Origin: SAR92 clade bacterium H455
GTDB lineage: Bacteria; Pseudomonadota; Gammaproteobacteria; Pseudomonadales; Porticoccaceae
Assembly: GCA_024802545.1 (NCBI GenBank)
Contig: CP103416.1
Location: 434,001-498,000, forward strand
Length of the DNA: 64,000 nucleotides
Direction of reading: 5' to 3'
A program made the translations under genes and the position numbers. How positions within the stretch are numbered: the first letter of the stretch is position 1; each line of letters starts with the position of its first letter. The notes beneath the pieces are model-generated. The model worked only from the letters and a program-made list of their open reading frames with translations, did no database searches and was not told the DNA's origin. Positions 35,154 to 45,070 of the stretch are shown here, piece after piece.

Positions 35154-36047
35154 ATGTCTATACCTATAAACCAAGTCATAGTATTCACAACCGTAGCCCG
35201 CACCGGCAGCTTCGCGGAGGCGGCGATTCAGTTGCATCTTTCCCAACCCGCGCTCAGTGTGGCGATGAAAAATCTCGAGCAATCTCTCGGCGGTAAACTG
35301 CTGGCGCGCACCACAAGATCCGTGACACTGACGCCGGAGGGCAAGGCGTTTTACCCCATAGCGCGACGTCTGCTGTCGGACTGGGAGCAGTCGATGCAAG
35401 ATGTGCGCAATCACTTTGCCCTGGGGCGCGGTAAGTTGGATATGGCGGCTATGCCCACCTACACGACCAATTTTTTGCCAAAAATTCTGGCTGACTTTCA
35501 TCGGCAATATCCGAATATTCATATTACGGTTCACGATGTAATTGCCGAAAATGTAGTGCAGATGGTCAGAGAAGAGCGCTGCGAACTGGGTATCACCTTT
35601 GCCCCTGAAGAGGCGCCAGATCTAAATTTCCAACCCTTGTACAAAGACCGCTTTGTGGCCATCTTGCCGGACAGACATCCGCTGTTAGATAAGCAGAAAT
35701 TGAAATGGGTGGATGTGCTGGCCTATCCCCATCTGAGTCTCCAGCGACCCGCTGGAACCCGCAGGCTGATTGACCAAGCATTACAGGAAAAAGGCCTGTT
35801 ACTCACTCCGGCCTTTGAATCTCACCAATTGGTAAGCATTGGTCGTATGGTCAGTGAAGGTTTGGGTCTTAGTGTAGTGCCCAGCACCAGTCGGGTACAG
35901 ATGGAAGAGATGGGTCTGCAGTGTCGCGCTATTGGTGCCCCGGTAATTACTCATCAGGTGGGTATTGTGACTCGGCCCCAACATGAGCTGTCAGCCGCGG
36001 CTCAGGCGCTGGAGCAGCTTATTCGGGCCGCGGTTAGCAAGCCCTAA
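35154..36047 (+). CDS. LysR-family transcriptional regulator
   Basis: 297 residues. The N-terminal winged helix-turn-helix (about 4-63; SFAEAAIQLHLSQPALSVAM) is followed by a periplasmic-binding-like sensor domain (about 90-295). The divergent CoA-transferase operon and a T-N11-A site between them suggest local control. The inducer cannot be read from sequence; aromatic or oxoacid intermediates are likely for such placement. Confidence 0.92.
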   Translation: MSIPINQVIVFTTVARTGSFAEAAIQLHLSQPALSVAMKNLEQSLGGKLLARTTRSVTLTPEGKAFYPIARRLLSDWEQSMQDVRNHFALGRGKLDMAAMPTYTTNFLPKILADFHRQYPNIHITVHDVIAENVVQMVREERCELGITFAPEEAPDLNFQPLYKDRFVAILPDRHPLLDKQKLKWVDVLAYPHLSLQRPAGTRRLIDQALQEKGLLLTPAFESHQLVSIGRMVSEGLGLSVVPSTSRVQMEEMGLQCRAIGAPVITHQVGIVTRPQHELSAAAQALEQLIRAAVSKP

Positions 36048-36085
36048 ACATTGATGGCCCCTTTCGTTTCGTAGCCATACCTGCA

Positions 36086-36104
36086 GCCGGTATTTAAAAC
36101 CGGC
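36086..36104 (+). terminator. Weak hairpin after the LysR gene
   Basis: GCCGGT (36086-36091) and ACCGGC (36099-36104) form a 6-bp stem with a 7-base loop, 38 bases past the stop. There is no T-run, so its role as terminator is doubtful. Confidence 0.3.
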
Positions 36105-36289
36105 GTTACCGAGATGACTGTTCCCGCAAAAACCCAACAGCCGTTTGCAGTGGTAGCCTATTAATGGGGTATCTATTGGTGGGCAAGCCGCTACGGCGCG
36201 TTATAGCATTGGAAGAAACACTTTCTGCCACGCCTAGAGGTGTCAGGTGTTTTTGAACTCCAACCTATAAAACCGCGGTAATCGTTATT

Positions 36290-37309
36290 GTGTCTAATCG
36301 AAATTATTTTTTCTACGGCCTTTTTACCCTGCTGTTTGTAGTGCAATCGGTCGGCTGCCAAACCGCTGGTCGGCAGACAGATTTTATTGATGCGGCGATT
36401 CAGCGCGCCGACGATGATCAGCATGGTTTTATTCAGTTATGCCTGCCTGTGGGCGATCGGCGTATTGTGGCTGGGCCGTCTAAAATCGAACGGGTTCAAC
36501 GACCCATGCCGCCCGCCGCTCGGGCTTTTGACAATCTCTATTTTGTTGGCAATCACTGGACTCATGCATGGGCGATCACCACCAGTGATGGAATTATCAT
36601 CTTGGATGCGATGGACAATGACTCGGATGCGCAGCATATTATTGCTGCCGGCCTGATCGAGCTGGGTCTCGACCCCAAGACTATCAAGTATGTAATTGTC
36701 TCCCATGGCCACAGCGACCACTACGGTGGCACGAGATATTTACAGGAGGTCTCTGGGGCAAGAATTGTGATGGGCGAGATTGACTGGCAGATGATTGAAG
36801 CGAAAAAAACCTTTACCCCGAAGCCCAATCGTGCCGCGCCACCGGATCGCGACATAGCGGTGGTGCCTGGGGACAGTATTCGTCTCGGCGACACCAGAGT
36901 GGAACTATTCTCCTCTCCTGGACACACCTTGGGCACCATTTCCCCGGTGTTTACGGTATTTGATCAGGGTCGCCCTCACCGGGCCATGCTCTGGGGCGGC
37001 AGTTCATTTAACTTTGGATCCAGTCGTCCGGAACAACTTGATGCCTATATAGATTCGACGCGCAGGGCCATTGATTATGTGCGCCGTGAGGGGGTCGATA
37101 TACTGCTTTCAAACCATGCTATTTATGACCGCTCGATTGATAAGTTATCGGCAATTTCGGCCACGCCAGATATGCCAAACCCTTTTATACTGGGCTCAGA
37201 GGCAGTTTCTAATACTCTTCAGGTGATGGATTATTGCGCTCAAGCTACCGCTGAAAAATGGCTGCAAACACACCCCAAAAACCCAAAAGCCAAACAAGGA
37301 GCGCTTTAA
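36290..37309 (+). CDS. Metallo-beta-lactamase-fold lipoprotein (B3-like)
   Basis: 339 residues from a GTG. The signal peptide ends at a lipobox SVGC (C23), so it is probably a lipoprotein. The zinc motif is HGHSDH (H139, H141, D143, H144) with a further ligand H212 in SPGHTLG; the spacing and the long mature chain resemble subclass B3 beta-lactamases and related lactonases. The stop overlaps the start of the next gene (TAATG). Being coupled to an exported lyase suggests a hydrolase of a small envelope metabolite rather than a resistance enzyme. Confidence 0.8.
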   Translation: MSNRNYFFYGLFTLLFVVQSVGCQTAGRQTDFIDAAIQRADDDQHGFIQLCLPVGDRRIVAGPSKIERVQRPMPPAARAFDNLYFVGNHWTHAWAITTSDGIIILDAMDNDSDAQHIIAAGLIELGLDPKTIKYVIVSHGHSDHYGGTRYLQEVSGARIVMGEIDWQMIEAKKTFTPKPNRAAPPDRDIAVVPGDSIRLGDTRVELFSSPGHTLGTISPVFTVFDQGRPHRAMLWGGSSFNFGSSRPEQLDAYIDSTRRAIDYVRREGVDILLSNHAIYDRSIDKLSAISATPDMPNPFILGSEAVSNTLQVMDYCAQATAEKWLQTHPKNPKAKQGAL

Positions 37310-38718
37310 TGAGATTATTTCAGCTAGGTCAAAAATTCGTCACCTCCCTATTGGTAAGCCTACTGGCCAGCGCGCTAGCCAGTCCCTCGCTGGCAACTGA
37401 ACATAAAACCGTAAAGCAGGTTTTTGATCCTCAAAGCAAGAATCAAATTGTCTTGGATATCGAGGCGGCGCTGGCGCGTACTCAGGCTAGCCAAGGAATT
37501 ATTCCTCAATGGGCGGCACAGGAGATCAGTGCCAATGCTGATATTCGATTTGCGCCAATCGATGAAATTGCCCTTGAGTATAAGCGTGTTAACCACCGTA
37601 TGGTGGCGCTACTGAATGTCTGGACTCGTTCAATGGACAATGGTGCCGGTGAGTTTGTTCACTTTGGTGCCACCACCGTCGATATCTATGACACGGCGCT
37701 AATTTTGCAGCTCAAGCAGGCTGCTCTGCTGTTGATCAAAGATTTGCGTGAGATTGAGTTGTCGATGATTACACTGGCCAAACGCCATCGCGATACGCCG
37801 ATGATAGGCCGGACACTGGGCCAGCATGCACTGCCGATTACCTTTGGTAAAAAAGTTTCCACCTGGTTGGGTGAAAACCGTCGAAATATTGAGCGCCTGC
37901 AGCAGGTGCTGGCGAGGCTTGAGCGTTCCGGTATTCTGAAAGGCGCGGTAGGCACCTACCTCGGCCTCGGTGATCAGGGGGTTGCTACCGAAGCCGGTTT
38001 TGTTGCAGAGTTGGGTTTGCAGCCGGCCTATGCCGATGACTGGCACGGGTCTCGAGATGTACTCGCCGAGTATGCCTCGGTGCTGGGGATTATCAGCAAG
38101 TCATTCGGACGCATAGGCTCGGAGCTGTTTCTGTTGCAGATGACGGATATTGGTGAGACCGCTGAACGCTTAGCCGGATCGGTGGTTGGCAGCAGCACCA
38201 TGCCCCATAAAAAGAACCCGAAAAAGCCCGATGCGCTGATTCACTACTCTCGGGTTATACCGCGCTTAGCGGAGGTGGTACTCGATGATATGGTCAATGC
38301 CTTTGAGCGTGATTCGACCTCGAGAACCAGCACGACCTTGGCCGACATCAGCTTGCAGGCTGAGCAAATGCTGGCTGTAGCCAATGATTTAATCGCCAAC
38401 TTAGATGTCAACAGTGTGGCTATGAGGGCCAATATAGACAAAACCAACGGCCTTATTATGTCCCAGAGAGCAACGTTTGCACTGGCGGCCGCAATAGGTA
38501 AGACTACCGCCAATGCACTTATGCATGATATTGCTGTGCAGGCATTAAAAGAAAATATCAGTTTGCGTGAAGCGGTCGAGAAAGATAAAACGGCATCAAA
38601 ACACCTTTCTTCTGATCAGCTGGATCTGTTGTTCGATCCCACCACCTATATTGGCTTGGCCGCTGAGCAAGTGGATCAGGTCATAGATGAAGTAAGTGCG
38701 AAGCGTAAAACTGATTAA
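37309..38718 (+). CDS. Exported fumarase/adenylosuccinate lyase-superfamily protein (PcaB-like)
   Basis: 469 residues from the ATG at 37309, with AAGGAG upstream. The family signature GSSTMPHKKN lies at residues 294-303, and the fold's other conserved regions (HFGATTVDIYDTA near 118, GRTLGQHALP near 167) are present, so it should be active. Unusually, the first 30 residues are a clear signal peptide (KFVTSLLVSLLASALASPSLA). The best family match by motif is 3-carboxy-cis,cis-muconate cycloisomerase/adenylosuccinate lyase type. A periplasmic lyase beside a lipoprotein hydrolase points to an envelope pathway. The substrate is unknown. Confidence 0.78.
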   Translation: MRLFQLGQKFVTSLLVSLLASALASPSLATEHKTVKQVFDPQSKNQIVLDIEAALARTQASQGIIPQWAAQEISANADIRFAPIDEIALEYKRVNHRMVALLNVWTRSMDNGAGEFVHFGATTVDIYDTALILQLKQAALLLIKDLREIELSMITLAKRHRDTPMIGRTLGQHALPITFGKKVSTWLGENRRNIERLQQVLARLERSGILKGAVGTYLGLGDQGVATEAGFVAELGLQPAYADDWHGSRDVLAEYASVLGIISKSFGRIGSELFLLQMTDIGETAERLAGSVVGSSTMPHKKNPKKPDALIHYSRVIPRLAEVVLDDMVNAFERDSTSRTSTTLADISLQAEQMLAVANDLIANLDVNSVAMRANIDKTNGLIMSQRATFALAAAIGKTTANALMHDIAVQALKENISLREAVEKDKTASKHLSSDQLDLLFDPTTYIGLAAEQVDQVIDEVSAKRKTD

Positions 38719-38812
38719 AGAAGTAACTGATAATAACCTGATCTGTGATTTAACACCGACGGTTTAAAACATAAAGATAAGAAATATAGCGTCAGCTAGA
38801 CAGGGTAAATAT

Positions 38813-39358
38813 ATGGACAGTGATGAAACACTGGAGTCGGTGGTCGCGGACTCGCGGAAAAAGTTGATTGTGGCTCTTATGCGCATGTTACCTTCCGCTG
38901 AAGCCGAGGAGGTTGCCCAGGAGGCATTCTTAAAATTGCATCAATCTGAAAAGGTTCTTGCCCCAGAGCATGTGCGGCCCTATCTCTTTAAAATCGCCCG
39001 CAATCTTGCCCTGAGCCGCTTGCGTCACCAGAAAGTGGTGGTGCAATCGAACAGTAAATTATTTATTCAGTACCAATTAAGCGGCGATGTAATGAGCTCC
39101 GAAGAGTTGCTCAGTAATGCGCGGGACAAAACAATATTGTTAGAGGCGATTAATGCGATGCCGCCGATTTGCAGGCAGGTGTTTGTCTACCGCAAAATCC
39201 ATGAAAAATCTCACACTGAGATATCACAGCTGATGGGGATTAGTATTAATACGGTTCAGAACCACCTCTCCAATGGCATGAAGCTCTGTCGCCAATATAT
39301 TCTTACTATTCAGCTTGCGCATATTGACTCTATGCCAAGCACTAAAAAGGTTAGCTAA
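38813..39358 (+). CDS. ECF-type sigma-70 factor (FecI-like)
   Basis: 181 residues. Region 2 covers about 15-75 (EEVAQEAFLKLHQSE, RPYLFKIARNLALSRLRHQ) and region 4 about 115-165 (AINAMPPICRQVFVYRK, ISINTVQNHLSNGM). It shares a TAATG stop/start overlap with the FecR-like gene. In iron and carbohydrate systems such sigma factors drive a nearby TonB receptor gene; here the receptor is at 41814, past an SLC13 gene. Confidence 0.88.
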   Translation: MDSDETLESVVADSRKKLIVALMRMLPSAEAEEVAQEAFLKLHQSEKVLAPEHVRPYLFKIARNLALSRLRHQKVVVQSNSKLFIQYQLSGDVMSSEELLSNARDKTILLEAINAMPPICRQVFVYRKIHEKSHTEISQLMGISINTVQNHLSNGMKLCRQYILTIQLAHIDSMPSTKKVS

Positions 39359-39825
39359 TGTCACTGGATGGATGGATAGGTCTGGGTATTCCCGAGGAGG
39401 TTGCAGAGCAAGCTCTGCAGTGGGTTGCACGTCTCGATTCAGATCAAGTGAGTCAAGAGGATCGCACGGGTTTTATGCAGTGGCTGGATGTTAGTCCAAC
39501 CAATCGCTGGGCCTATACCGAGCTATCCGAATCCTGGGCTAAGCTGTCAATGCTCCAAGAGGTTAGCCATCTAGTTGACTATTCCAAAGTCCTAGAATTC
39601 AAAATACCCGAATCAGCTGTTCGCCAGACCGCTAATCAAACTGATTTTGAGCGCAGTAGAGTCGCCAATCCCGCAGCCAATAGTTGGCTCTCCTATGCCG
39701 CTATGGCGCTAATGGTTGTCGGCATGCTCTTCTCGCAGGCTCCTGCAGATGAAAGCCAGCAGTTCAAGGTTGCCGACATCACTATCCCTCTAGACACTAA
39801 CCTAGTTCTTCTTGGTCAAGACTAG
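39358..39825 (+). CDS. Shortened FecR-like anti-sigma protein (DUF4880, no FecR domain)
   Basis: 155 residues. The N-terminal DUF4880 domain (about 12-65, QALQWVARLDSDQVSQED, WAYTELSESW) and one membrane helix (about 103-120) are present, but the 150-200-residue periplasmic FecR domain is absent. Normal FecR proteins are about 320 residues. The start is fused by overlap to the sigma gene. It may still hold the sigma factor, but it could not read a TonB-receptor signal in the usual way. Confidence 0.75.
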   Translation: MSLDGWIGLGIPEEVAEQALQWVARLDSDQVSQEDRTGFMQWLDVSPTNRWAYTELSESWAKLSMLQEVSHLVDYSKVLEFKIPESAVRQTANQTDFERSRVANPAANSWLSYAAMALMVVGMLFSQAPADESQQFKVADITIPLDTNLVLLGQD

Positions 39826-39963
39826 CCTAGTAAAAGCTAATCCAATTAATCGTTAACAGAGGCTAGTGGTTTTAGTCTCTGAAGGCGTAAATATTGGAAC
39901 ACCCATTTGTTAAACCCCGCTCTGTCGGTTTGGCATCATGGCTAACAATTTCCGGAGAAACAC

Positions 39964-41448
39964 ATGACGTCACAGGCAGCCGAAGGTACACAGCTTTCCG
40001 AGCGCGGTACCTACCAAAATATTGGCCTGGTGATGGGTCCAGCCGTATTTGCCCTGATGATGGTCACGGCCGGCCTGCAAGACACCATGGCCGACCAAGC
40101 TTGGCGAACCGCCGCAGTCGGCTTGTGGATGGCGATTTGGTGGGCGACCGAAGCGATTCCGGTTCCCGCCACTGCATTTCTGCCGATAGTTACTTTTGAT
40201 CTGCTCGGTATTGCCAGCGTCAAACAGGCGGCTCAGCACTATTCCAATCCGATTATTTATCTTTTCTTGGGTGCCTTTGTGCTCGCCATCGCGGTGGAAC
40301 GCTGGAATTTACATCGCCGCATTGCCCTAGCTATTTTGTCGCGTACCGGTACCGACGGGCGTCGCTTGATTGGCGGATTTATGCTGGTGGCGGCGTCGTT
40401 ATCCATGTGGATGACTAATACCTCAACGACGATGATGCTGATGCCAATTGCACTGTCGGTTGTTGGTGTGGTGTTGGCTCATGTGGATGGGCTCACCGAA
40501 AAAACTAAAAATAACTTCCAAACAGCCATGCTTTTGGGACTGGCATTTGCCGCCACTATTGGGGGTTTAGCGACCCTGGTCGGCACCCCAACGAATGCCT
40601 TGCTGGCTGCTTTTGTCGAAGAGAGTTACGGCATAGAAATCAGTTTTTTGCGCTGGATGATGGTGGGCGTGCCAATCACCATGCTGATGCTACCCCTGGC
40701 TTGGCTGATACTGACACGCTGGGTTTACGCTGTGGATATTCCTGCCAGCAAGGTGGCCCAGGACCACCTCTTAGATTTAAAACACAATATGGGTTCGATT
40801 ACCCTGCCAGAAAAGCGTGTGGCGCTGATCTTTGGTTTGGTTATTTTAGGCTGGATCATGCGTCGGCCGATTGTCAGCTACTTACCCATTGAAGGTCTCT
40901 CTGATACCGGCATCGCCATGGCCGGTGCGCTGGCATTATTCTTGATGCCCAGCGGCGACAAAGAGCAGCCACAGTTAATGATCTGGGCTGATCTCAATCG
41001 TCTGCCTTGGGGAGTGTTAATTCTATTTGGTGGCGGCTTGAGTCTGGCTTCTGCGATTGCCGATTCTGGCTTGGCGCAGTGGTTGGGTCAAAGTCTCTCA
41101 CCGCTGTCGAATTATGGGGTCATGATGCTGGTGATTGCGGCCACCGCACTGGTTATATTCTTAACCGAGCTGACGAGCAATGTTGCGACTACAGCCACCT
41201 TCCTACCGGTAATCGGCGCCATTGCCGTGCAGTCGGGTATTCCGCCAATGGTCCTTTGCGTGCCGATCACCCTAGCTGCCAGCTGCGCATTTATGCTGCC
41301 TGTTGCGACTCCGCCAAATGCGATTGTCTATGCCTCCGGAATGTTGACCATTCCGCAGATGGCGCGAGCTGGGTTTTATCTGAATATTTGCGGCATGTTT
41401 TTGCTCACGCTAGTGGCGATGTTTTGGGCGCCGGTTATATTCTCCTAA
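39964..41448 (+). CDS. SLC13/DASS-family sodium:anion symporter
   Basis: 494 residues with about eleven to twelve membrane segments. The two sodium-site motifs SMWMTNTSTTMM (about 139-150) and ELTSNVATTATF (about 401-412) are the SNT repeats of this family, and the VTLVGTPTNALLA-like GTPTNA loop is present. Substrates are usually C4-dicarboxylates, citrate or sulfate. A CGGAGA ribosome site precedes the ATG. It lies between the sigma/FecR pair and the TonB receptor. Confidence 0.9.
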   Translation: MTSQAAEGTQLSERGTYQNIGLVMGPAVFALMMVTAGLQDTMADQAWRTAAVGLWMAIWWATEAIPVPATAFLPIVTFDLLGIASVKQAAQHYSNPIIYLFLGAFVLAIAVERWNLHRRIALAILSRTGTDGRRLIGGFMLVAASLSMWMTNTSTTMMLMPIALSVVGVVLAHVDGLTEKTKNNFQTAMLLGLAFAATIGGLATLVGTPTNALLAAFVEESYGIEISFLRWMMVGVPITMLMLPLAWLILTRWVYAVDIPASKVAQDHLLDLKHNMGSITLPEKRVALIFGLVILGWIMRRPIVSYLPIEGLSDTGIAMAGALALFLMPSGDKEQPQLMIWADLNRLPWGVLILFGGGLSLASAIADSGLAQWLGQSLSPLSNYGVMMLVIAATALVIFLTELTSNVATTATFLPVIGAIAVQSGIPPMVLCVPITLAASCAFMLPVATPPNAIVYASGMLTIPQMARAGFYLNICGMFLLTLVAMFWAPVIFS

Positions 41449-41813
41449 TCGGGTTTTGCTTTTTTAGAGATATAGCAGAATTATTTTTAACCTGCTCTAG
41501 TGGTTTTCCCTCCAACAAGCGTACTGCTTATATGTAGTAACGAATAACGATTATTACAGCTAATAAAAAATAAAAATTCTATTTGGGGGAATACCGTAAA
41601 TAAAAATTTTAAGACCTCAGTATCCGAATGCCCTGTGGAAGCATGGCTTGGTTGCCACTTGTTGTTCGCCAGTCTTAGATTTTTATAGCGATTTCACATT
41701 GTTTTGGTAGGTAATTTGGACGCTCTATGCTGCCCATACCATCTAACCTAGAGCAGTGGATTATTCGATGTTCATCCCCAAGTTAATATAAAAGTAATGA
41801 GGAGAGGACGCAT
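41449..41813. other. Intergenic region upstream of the TonB receptor
   Basis: 365 bases, AT-rich. It should hold the receptor promoter, perhaps one used by the ECF factor at 38813, but I cannot point to convincing elements. A GAGGAGAGGA ribosome site lies just before 41814. Confidence 0.5.
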
Positions 41814-44800
41814 ATGTTCAAAATAAATAACCTGCATGTCGCCGCGATGAGTGCAACCCTAATCAGCAGTTTGTCGGCTAGTTCGCTCACTCTGGCGCAA
41901 GAAATAGAAAGCCAATCGACCCTTGAAGAAGTGGTCGTTGTTGGCTCACAAATCAAAGGCGCATCTATCTCAGGAGCACTGCCAGTTTCGGTATTTTCTA
42001 TTGAGGATATTGAGGCGATCGGCATTGAATCAGGTGATGATCTACTGGCCAATATTGCTGAAATGGGCCGCAATGAATTTAACGAAGCGGGCTCAACCAG
42101 CGGCAGTATTAACTCTTCACGGGGCGATATCGGCGCCTACAACCTACGCAATCTGGGTGTAGGTAATACTCTGGTAATGCTCAACGGCCGCCGACTGGTC
42201 AACGATCCCGGCTATCAATCTGAAGCCATAGGAGGCGGTTTTACACCGGTTAGCACGGTTAACTCAAATCTGGTACCCACCTTTGGCTTACAGCAAGTTG
42301 AAATTCTCCGTGATGGCGCATCTGCAATCTACGGTGCCGATGCCGGCGTGGTGAACAATGTTACGCGCAAAGATTTCGACGGTTTAACCATGAGCGCCCG
42401 ACAGAGAGAATACGGCAATGATCTGCAGGCCAAGGACAGCTCTTTCAGTCTGCAATTTGGTAAAGATATGAATGAAGGTCGTACAAACTTCTCCATGTCC
42501 TACGCGTTTGTCGATAAAGAAGGCATGCGTGCCTCAGAGGATTCACGTTGGGCGATGGGGGATTTGCGTTCACTTATTCCTGAAGGCAGTGCACATGCTG
42601 ACAACGCATTTTTTGACAATACCAGCTCCCAGGGCTTGCTCGGTCAGTTTGATATGATCGAGAGTTCAAGCCGAGTGCCATCAGCTCTGCGAGATTATGT
42701 TGATAGTAGCGGCGAGTTTCAGGTCTTAGCCCTCGATGACGCAAGATGTGCGGCTTCTGAAGATGATGTGACTGACGTGTATGACACGGGGTATGGTACC
42801 TGTATCGTCTCTGATTCCAGCACCAATAGCACACCAAGGTGGAATAAAAACACCCAGTCATGGGTGCGCGGTGACACCGAGCGACACAACTTATTTATGA
42901 GCTTTAATCATGAATTAGCCAATGGTATTTCGCTCTACAATGAAGCGGCTTACTACAAATCCTCTTATTATGCTGAGCGCAATGCATCCTCTCAGTACCC
43001 GTTCAAATTACGTATCAGTGCTGCGTCTTATTACAATCCGCTGCGTTCATCCGCTTCACTGGCGGCGGACTTTGATCCTGATGCTGAACTATATATCGAC
43101 AACTACCGTTTCGCTGAAAAGCCAAGAACAGTTAATGTTGACAAAAAGACCTACCGTTTCCTTCAGGGTGTTAGTGGCTCTTTTGATAACTGGAACTATG
43201 ATGGCGCTCTGGTGATCTCTAAAGCCGAGTCCCGTGACGTTAACGGCAATAGAGTTGATCTGCAGCTAATGCAAAATGCCCTGTTTGATACCACTGTCGC
43301 AGGTTATAACTTTCTATGTGACCCGAGAATTGCGGATTGCAGCACTAATCTAGAACAAGCACTGACCACGATTAGCAAAACCGGCACGTCGGATTTAAAG
43401 ATGATCGACTTTAAGCTATCAACGCCAGAGTTATTTTCAACCTCTGCTGGCGCTGCAGCCTTCCTGGTCGGCGTCGAATATCGCGAAGAGTCCTACACTG
43501 ATGACCGCGATGAACTTTCCGACGGCACCATTCAATTCCAGCATCTTCTGGTCTCGGGCACTTGCCAGTTAGGTGACTCAAGCACTGGCGCAATGCTCGA
43601 TAAAGCCGATCTCGCAGCCAGATGTACACCAGAAGACTATACTTTTCCCTACACTACCTCCGTAGCCGGTGGTACTCCGACGGCAGATTCCTCAGGCGAG
43701 CGCGACACCACCTCAGTCTTTTTAGAGCTAGATATGCCACTCAGCGACTCTATTTCGACTCAGTTAGCAGTTCGTTATGAAGACACCTCTGATTTTGGAT
43801 CTGAAGTGGTGGGCAAATTTGCGATTGGGTGGAATGTATCTGATTCACTGCTATTGAGAGCGTCGGCGTCAACAGCCTTCCGTGCGCCCAATTTGGTCGC
43901 AATGAACCAACCCTATCTGCAGCGTTTCAATAGTGATCAGAGTGACTGGTCAAAGACATTCACCGAAAATGACAGCGGCCAGCTAAGTAACTGGATTTAC
44001 AGACGTGCCCTGGGCCTGCAAGATTTAGAAGCCGAGACCTCTGAGAATATTTCTTTTGGTCTGGTATTTGAACCGATTGAAAATCTCACCATGACTGCAG
44101 ATTTCTACCAAATCACCAAAGAGAGCGGTATTGGTAACCTTGGAACTACCAATGAAACTGCACTGGACTTCCTTACCCGTTATCGTGATGCGGAGGCCAA
44201 TGGCTTCGCCGCGTTTGCCGACGCTGAGGCCGCATTGGCGGTTTGTAACAATCTTGCTGCATCACAGTACAATGCCCGGGTTATTAGAAATGATGCCGAT
44301 GCCGACGATTGGGACTCTATGGGTAGCGCAGCACAAAGCTTGGGACTCTGTCCTCTAGGTGATATCAGTCGCGTCGAATCAAACTATGAGAATCTTGCTG
44401 AAAGAACCGTAGAAGGTTTGGATATTGGCGTTTACTATGAGTTTGACACCGAAATCGGGCAATTCTCTACACGTTATCAGGGATCGTTCACCACCAAATT
44501 GGAGCAGCTAGCCAAACCAGGTACAGACGCCGACATCCTTAATCAAGCGGTTAATTCTGGTGAGATGTCCGCAGCAGTTGAAATGCTCGGTGGCAGCTCA
44601 ATTGCGACGGTTAACATCAATGGTTACAACGATATTCTCGGCACAGATGGCAACTTCGAAGATAAGCACACTGCGCGAATTTCTTGGAGAAAGGCAAGCT
44701 GGAGCGCGTCATTAACGGCTCTAAGAGTGGGTGAGTTCAGCCAGTCAAAGCTAACTCTGGCCGATGGCACTGAGTATATGATCGATGCCATGACCACATT

Positions 44801-44978
44801 CAATGTCGCCGCATCTTATCGCTTTGATCTGAATGACATTAAAATGAAAGTCACACTGGGTTCAACCAATATTACCGACGAGCGTGCACCGCTTGCCAGC
44901 GACAACTACGGTTATTACTCGGATGTGCACAACGACTATGGCCGCAGCATTTACTTGGACGTGAAAGCGACTTTTTAA
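41814..44978 (+). CDS. TonB-dependent outer-membrane receptor
   Basis: 1054 residues. The signal peptide runs to about residue 29 (SASSLTLAQ). A TonB box-like segment (TLEEVVVVGSQI) precedes the plug (about 55-180, with NTLVMLNGRRLV and VEILRDGASAIYGADA), followed by a barrel ending in SIYLDVKATF. There is no extra N-terminal signalling domain, so it cannot signal to a FecR protein in the classical way. The length and NGRRLV type fit receptors for large or carbohydrate-like ligands in marine bacteria; siderophore use is not excluded. Confidence 0.93.
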   Translation: MFKINNLHVAAMSATLISSLSASSLTLAQEIESQSTLEEVVVVGSQIKGASISGALPVSVFSIEDIEAIGIESGDDLLANIAEMGRNEFNEAGSTSGSINSSRGDIGAYNLRNLGVGNTLVMLNGRRLVNDPGYQSEAIGGGFTPVSTVNSNLVPTFGLQQVEILRDGASAIYGADAGVVNNVTRKDFDGLTMSARQREYGNDLQAKDSSFSLQFGKDMNEGRTNFSMSYAFVDKEGMRASEDSRWAMGDLRSLIPEGSAHADNAFFDNTSSQGLLGQFDMIESSSRVPSALRDYVDSSGEFQVLALDDARCAASEDDVTDVYDTGYGTCIVSDSSTNSTPRWNKNTQSWVRGDTERHNLFMSFNHELANGISLYNEAAYYKSSYYAERNASSQYPFKLRISAASYYNPLRSSASLAADFDPDAELYIDNYRFAEKPRTVNVDKKTYRFLQGVSGSFDNWNYDGALVISKAESRDVNGNRVDLQLMQNALFDTTVAGYNFLCDPRIADCSTNLEQALTTISKTGTSDLKMIDFKLSTPELFSTSAGAAAFLVGVEYREESYTDDRDELSDGTIQFQHLLVSGTCQLGDSSTGAMLDKADLAARCTPEDYTFPYTTSVAGGTPTADSSGERDTTSVFLELDMPLSDSISTQLAVRYEDTSDFGSEVVGKFAIGWNVSDSLLLRASASTAFRAPNLVAMNQPYLQRFNSDQSDWSKTFTENDSGQLSNWIYRRALGLQDLEAETSENISFGLVFEPIENLTMTADFYQITKESGIGNLGTTNETALDFLTRYRDAEANGFAAFADAEAALAVCNNLAASQYNARVIRNDADADDWDSMGSAAQSLGLCPLGDISRVESNYENLAERTVEGLDIGVYYEFDTEIGQFSTRYQGSFTTKLEQLAKPGTDADILNQAVNSGEMSAAVEMLGGSSIATVNINGYNDILGTDGNFEDKHTARISWRKASWSASLTALRVGEFSQSKLTLADGTEYMIDAMTTFNVAASYRFDLNDIKMKVTLGSTNITDERAPLASDNYGYYSDVHNDYGRSIYLDVKATF

Positions 44979-44999
44979 AGCTGTGGATGCACTGTGATC

Positions 45000-45031
45000 A
45001 AGGGCTCAAGCTTTGCTTGAGCCCTTTTTTT
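45000..45031 (+). terminator. Rho-independent terminator after the TonB receptor
   Basis: AAGGGCTCAAGC (45000-45011) and GCTTGAGCCCTT (45015-45026) form a perfect 12-bp stem with a TTT loop, followed by a T-run. It separates the receptor from the next gene. Confidence 0.95.
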
Positions 45032-45070
45032 GCATTTGGTTTTTCCTAAGGTCTCTTCAGGTAGCAACTT

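Noticed and set aside
36290-37309. Beta-lactam resistance gene
   Set aside because: The zinc motif is generic to the fold; the lipoprotein signal and coupling to an exported lyase make a metabolic role more likely.
39358-39825. Frameshift as the cause of the short FecR
   Set aside because: The 138 bases after the stop show no continuation of a FecR domain in another frame, so a simple frameshift is unlikely.
41007-41537. 176-residue plus-strand frame
   Set aside because: Out-of-frame shadow of the SLC13 gene; composition is rich in Cys, His and Arg as expected of a shifted frame.
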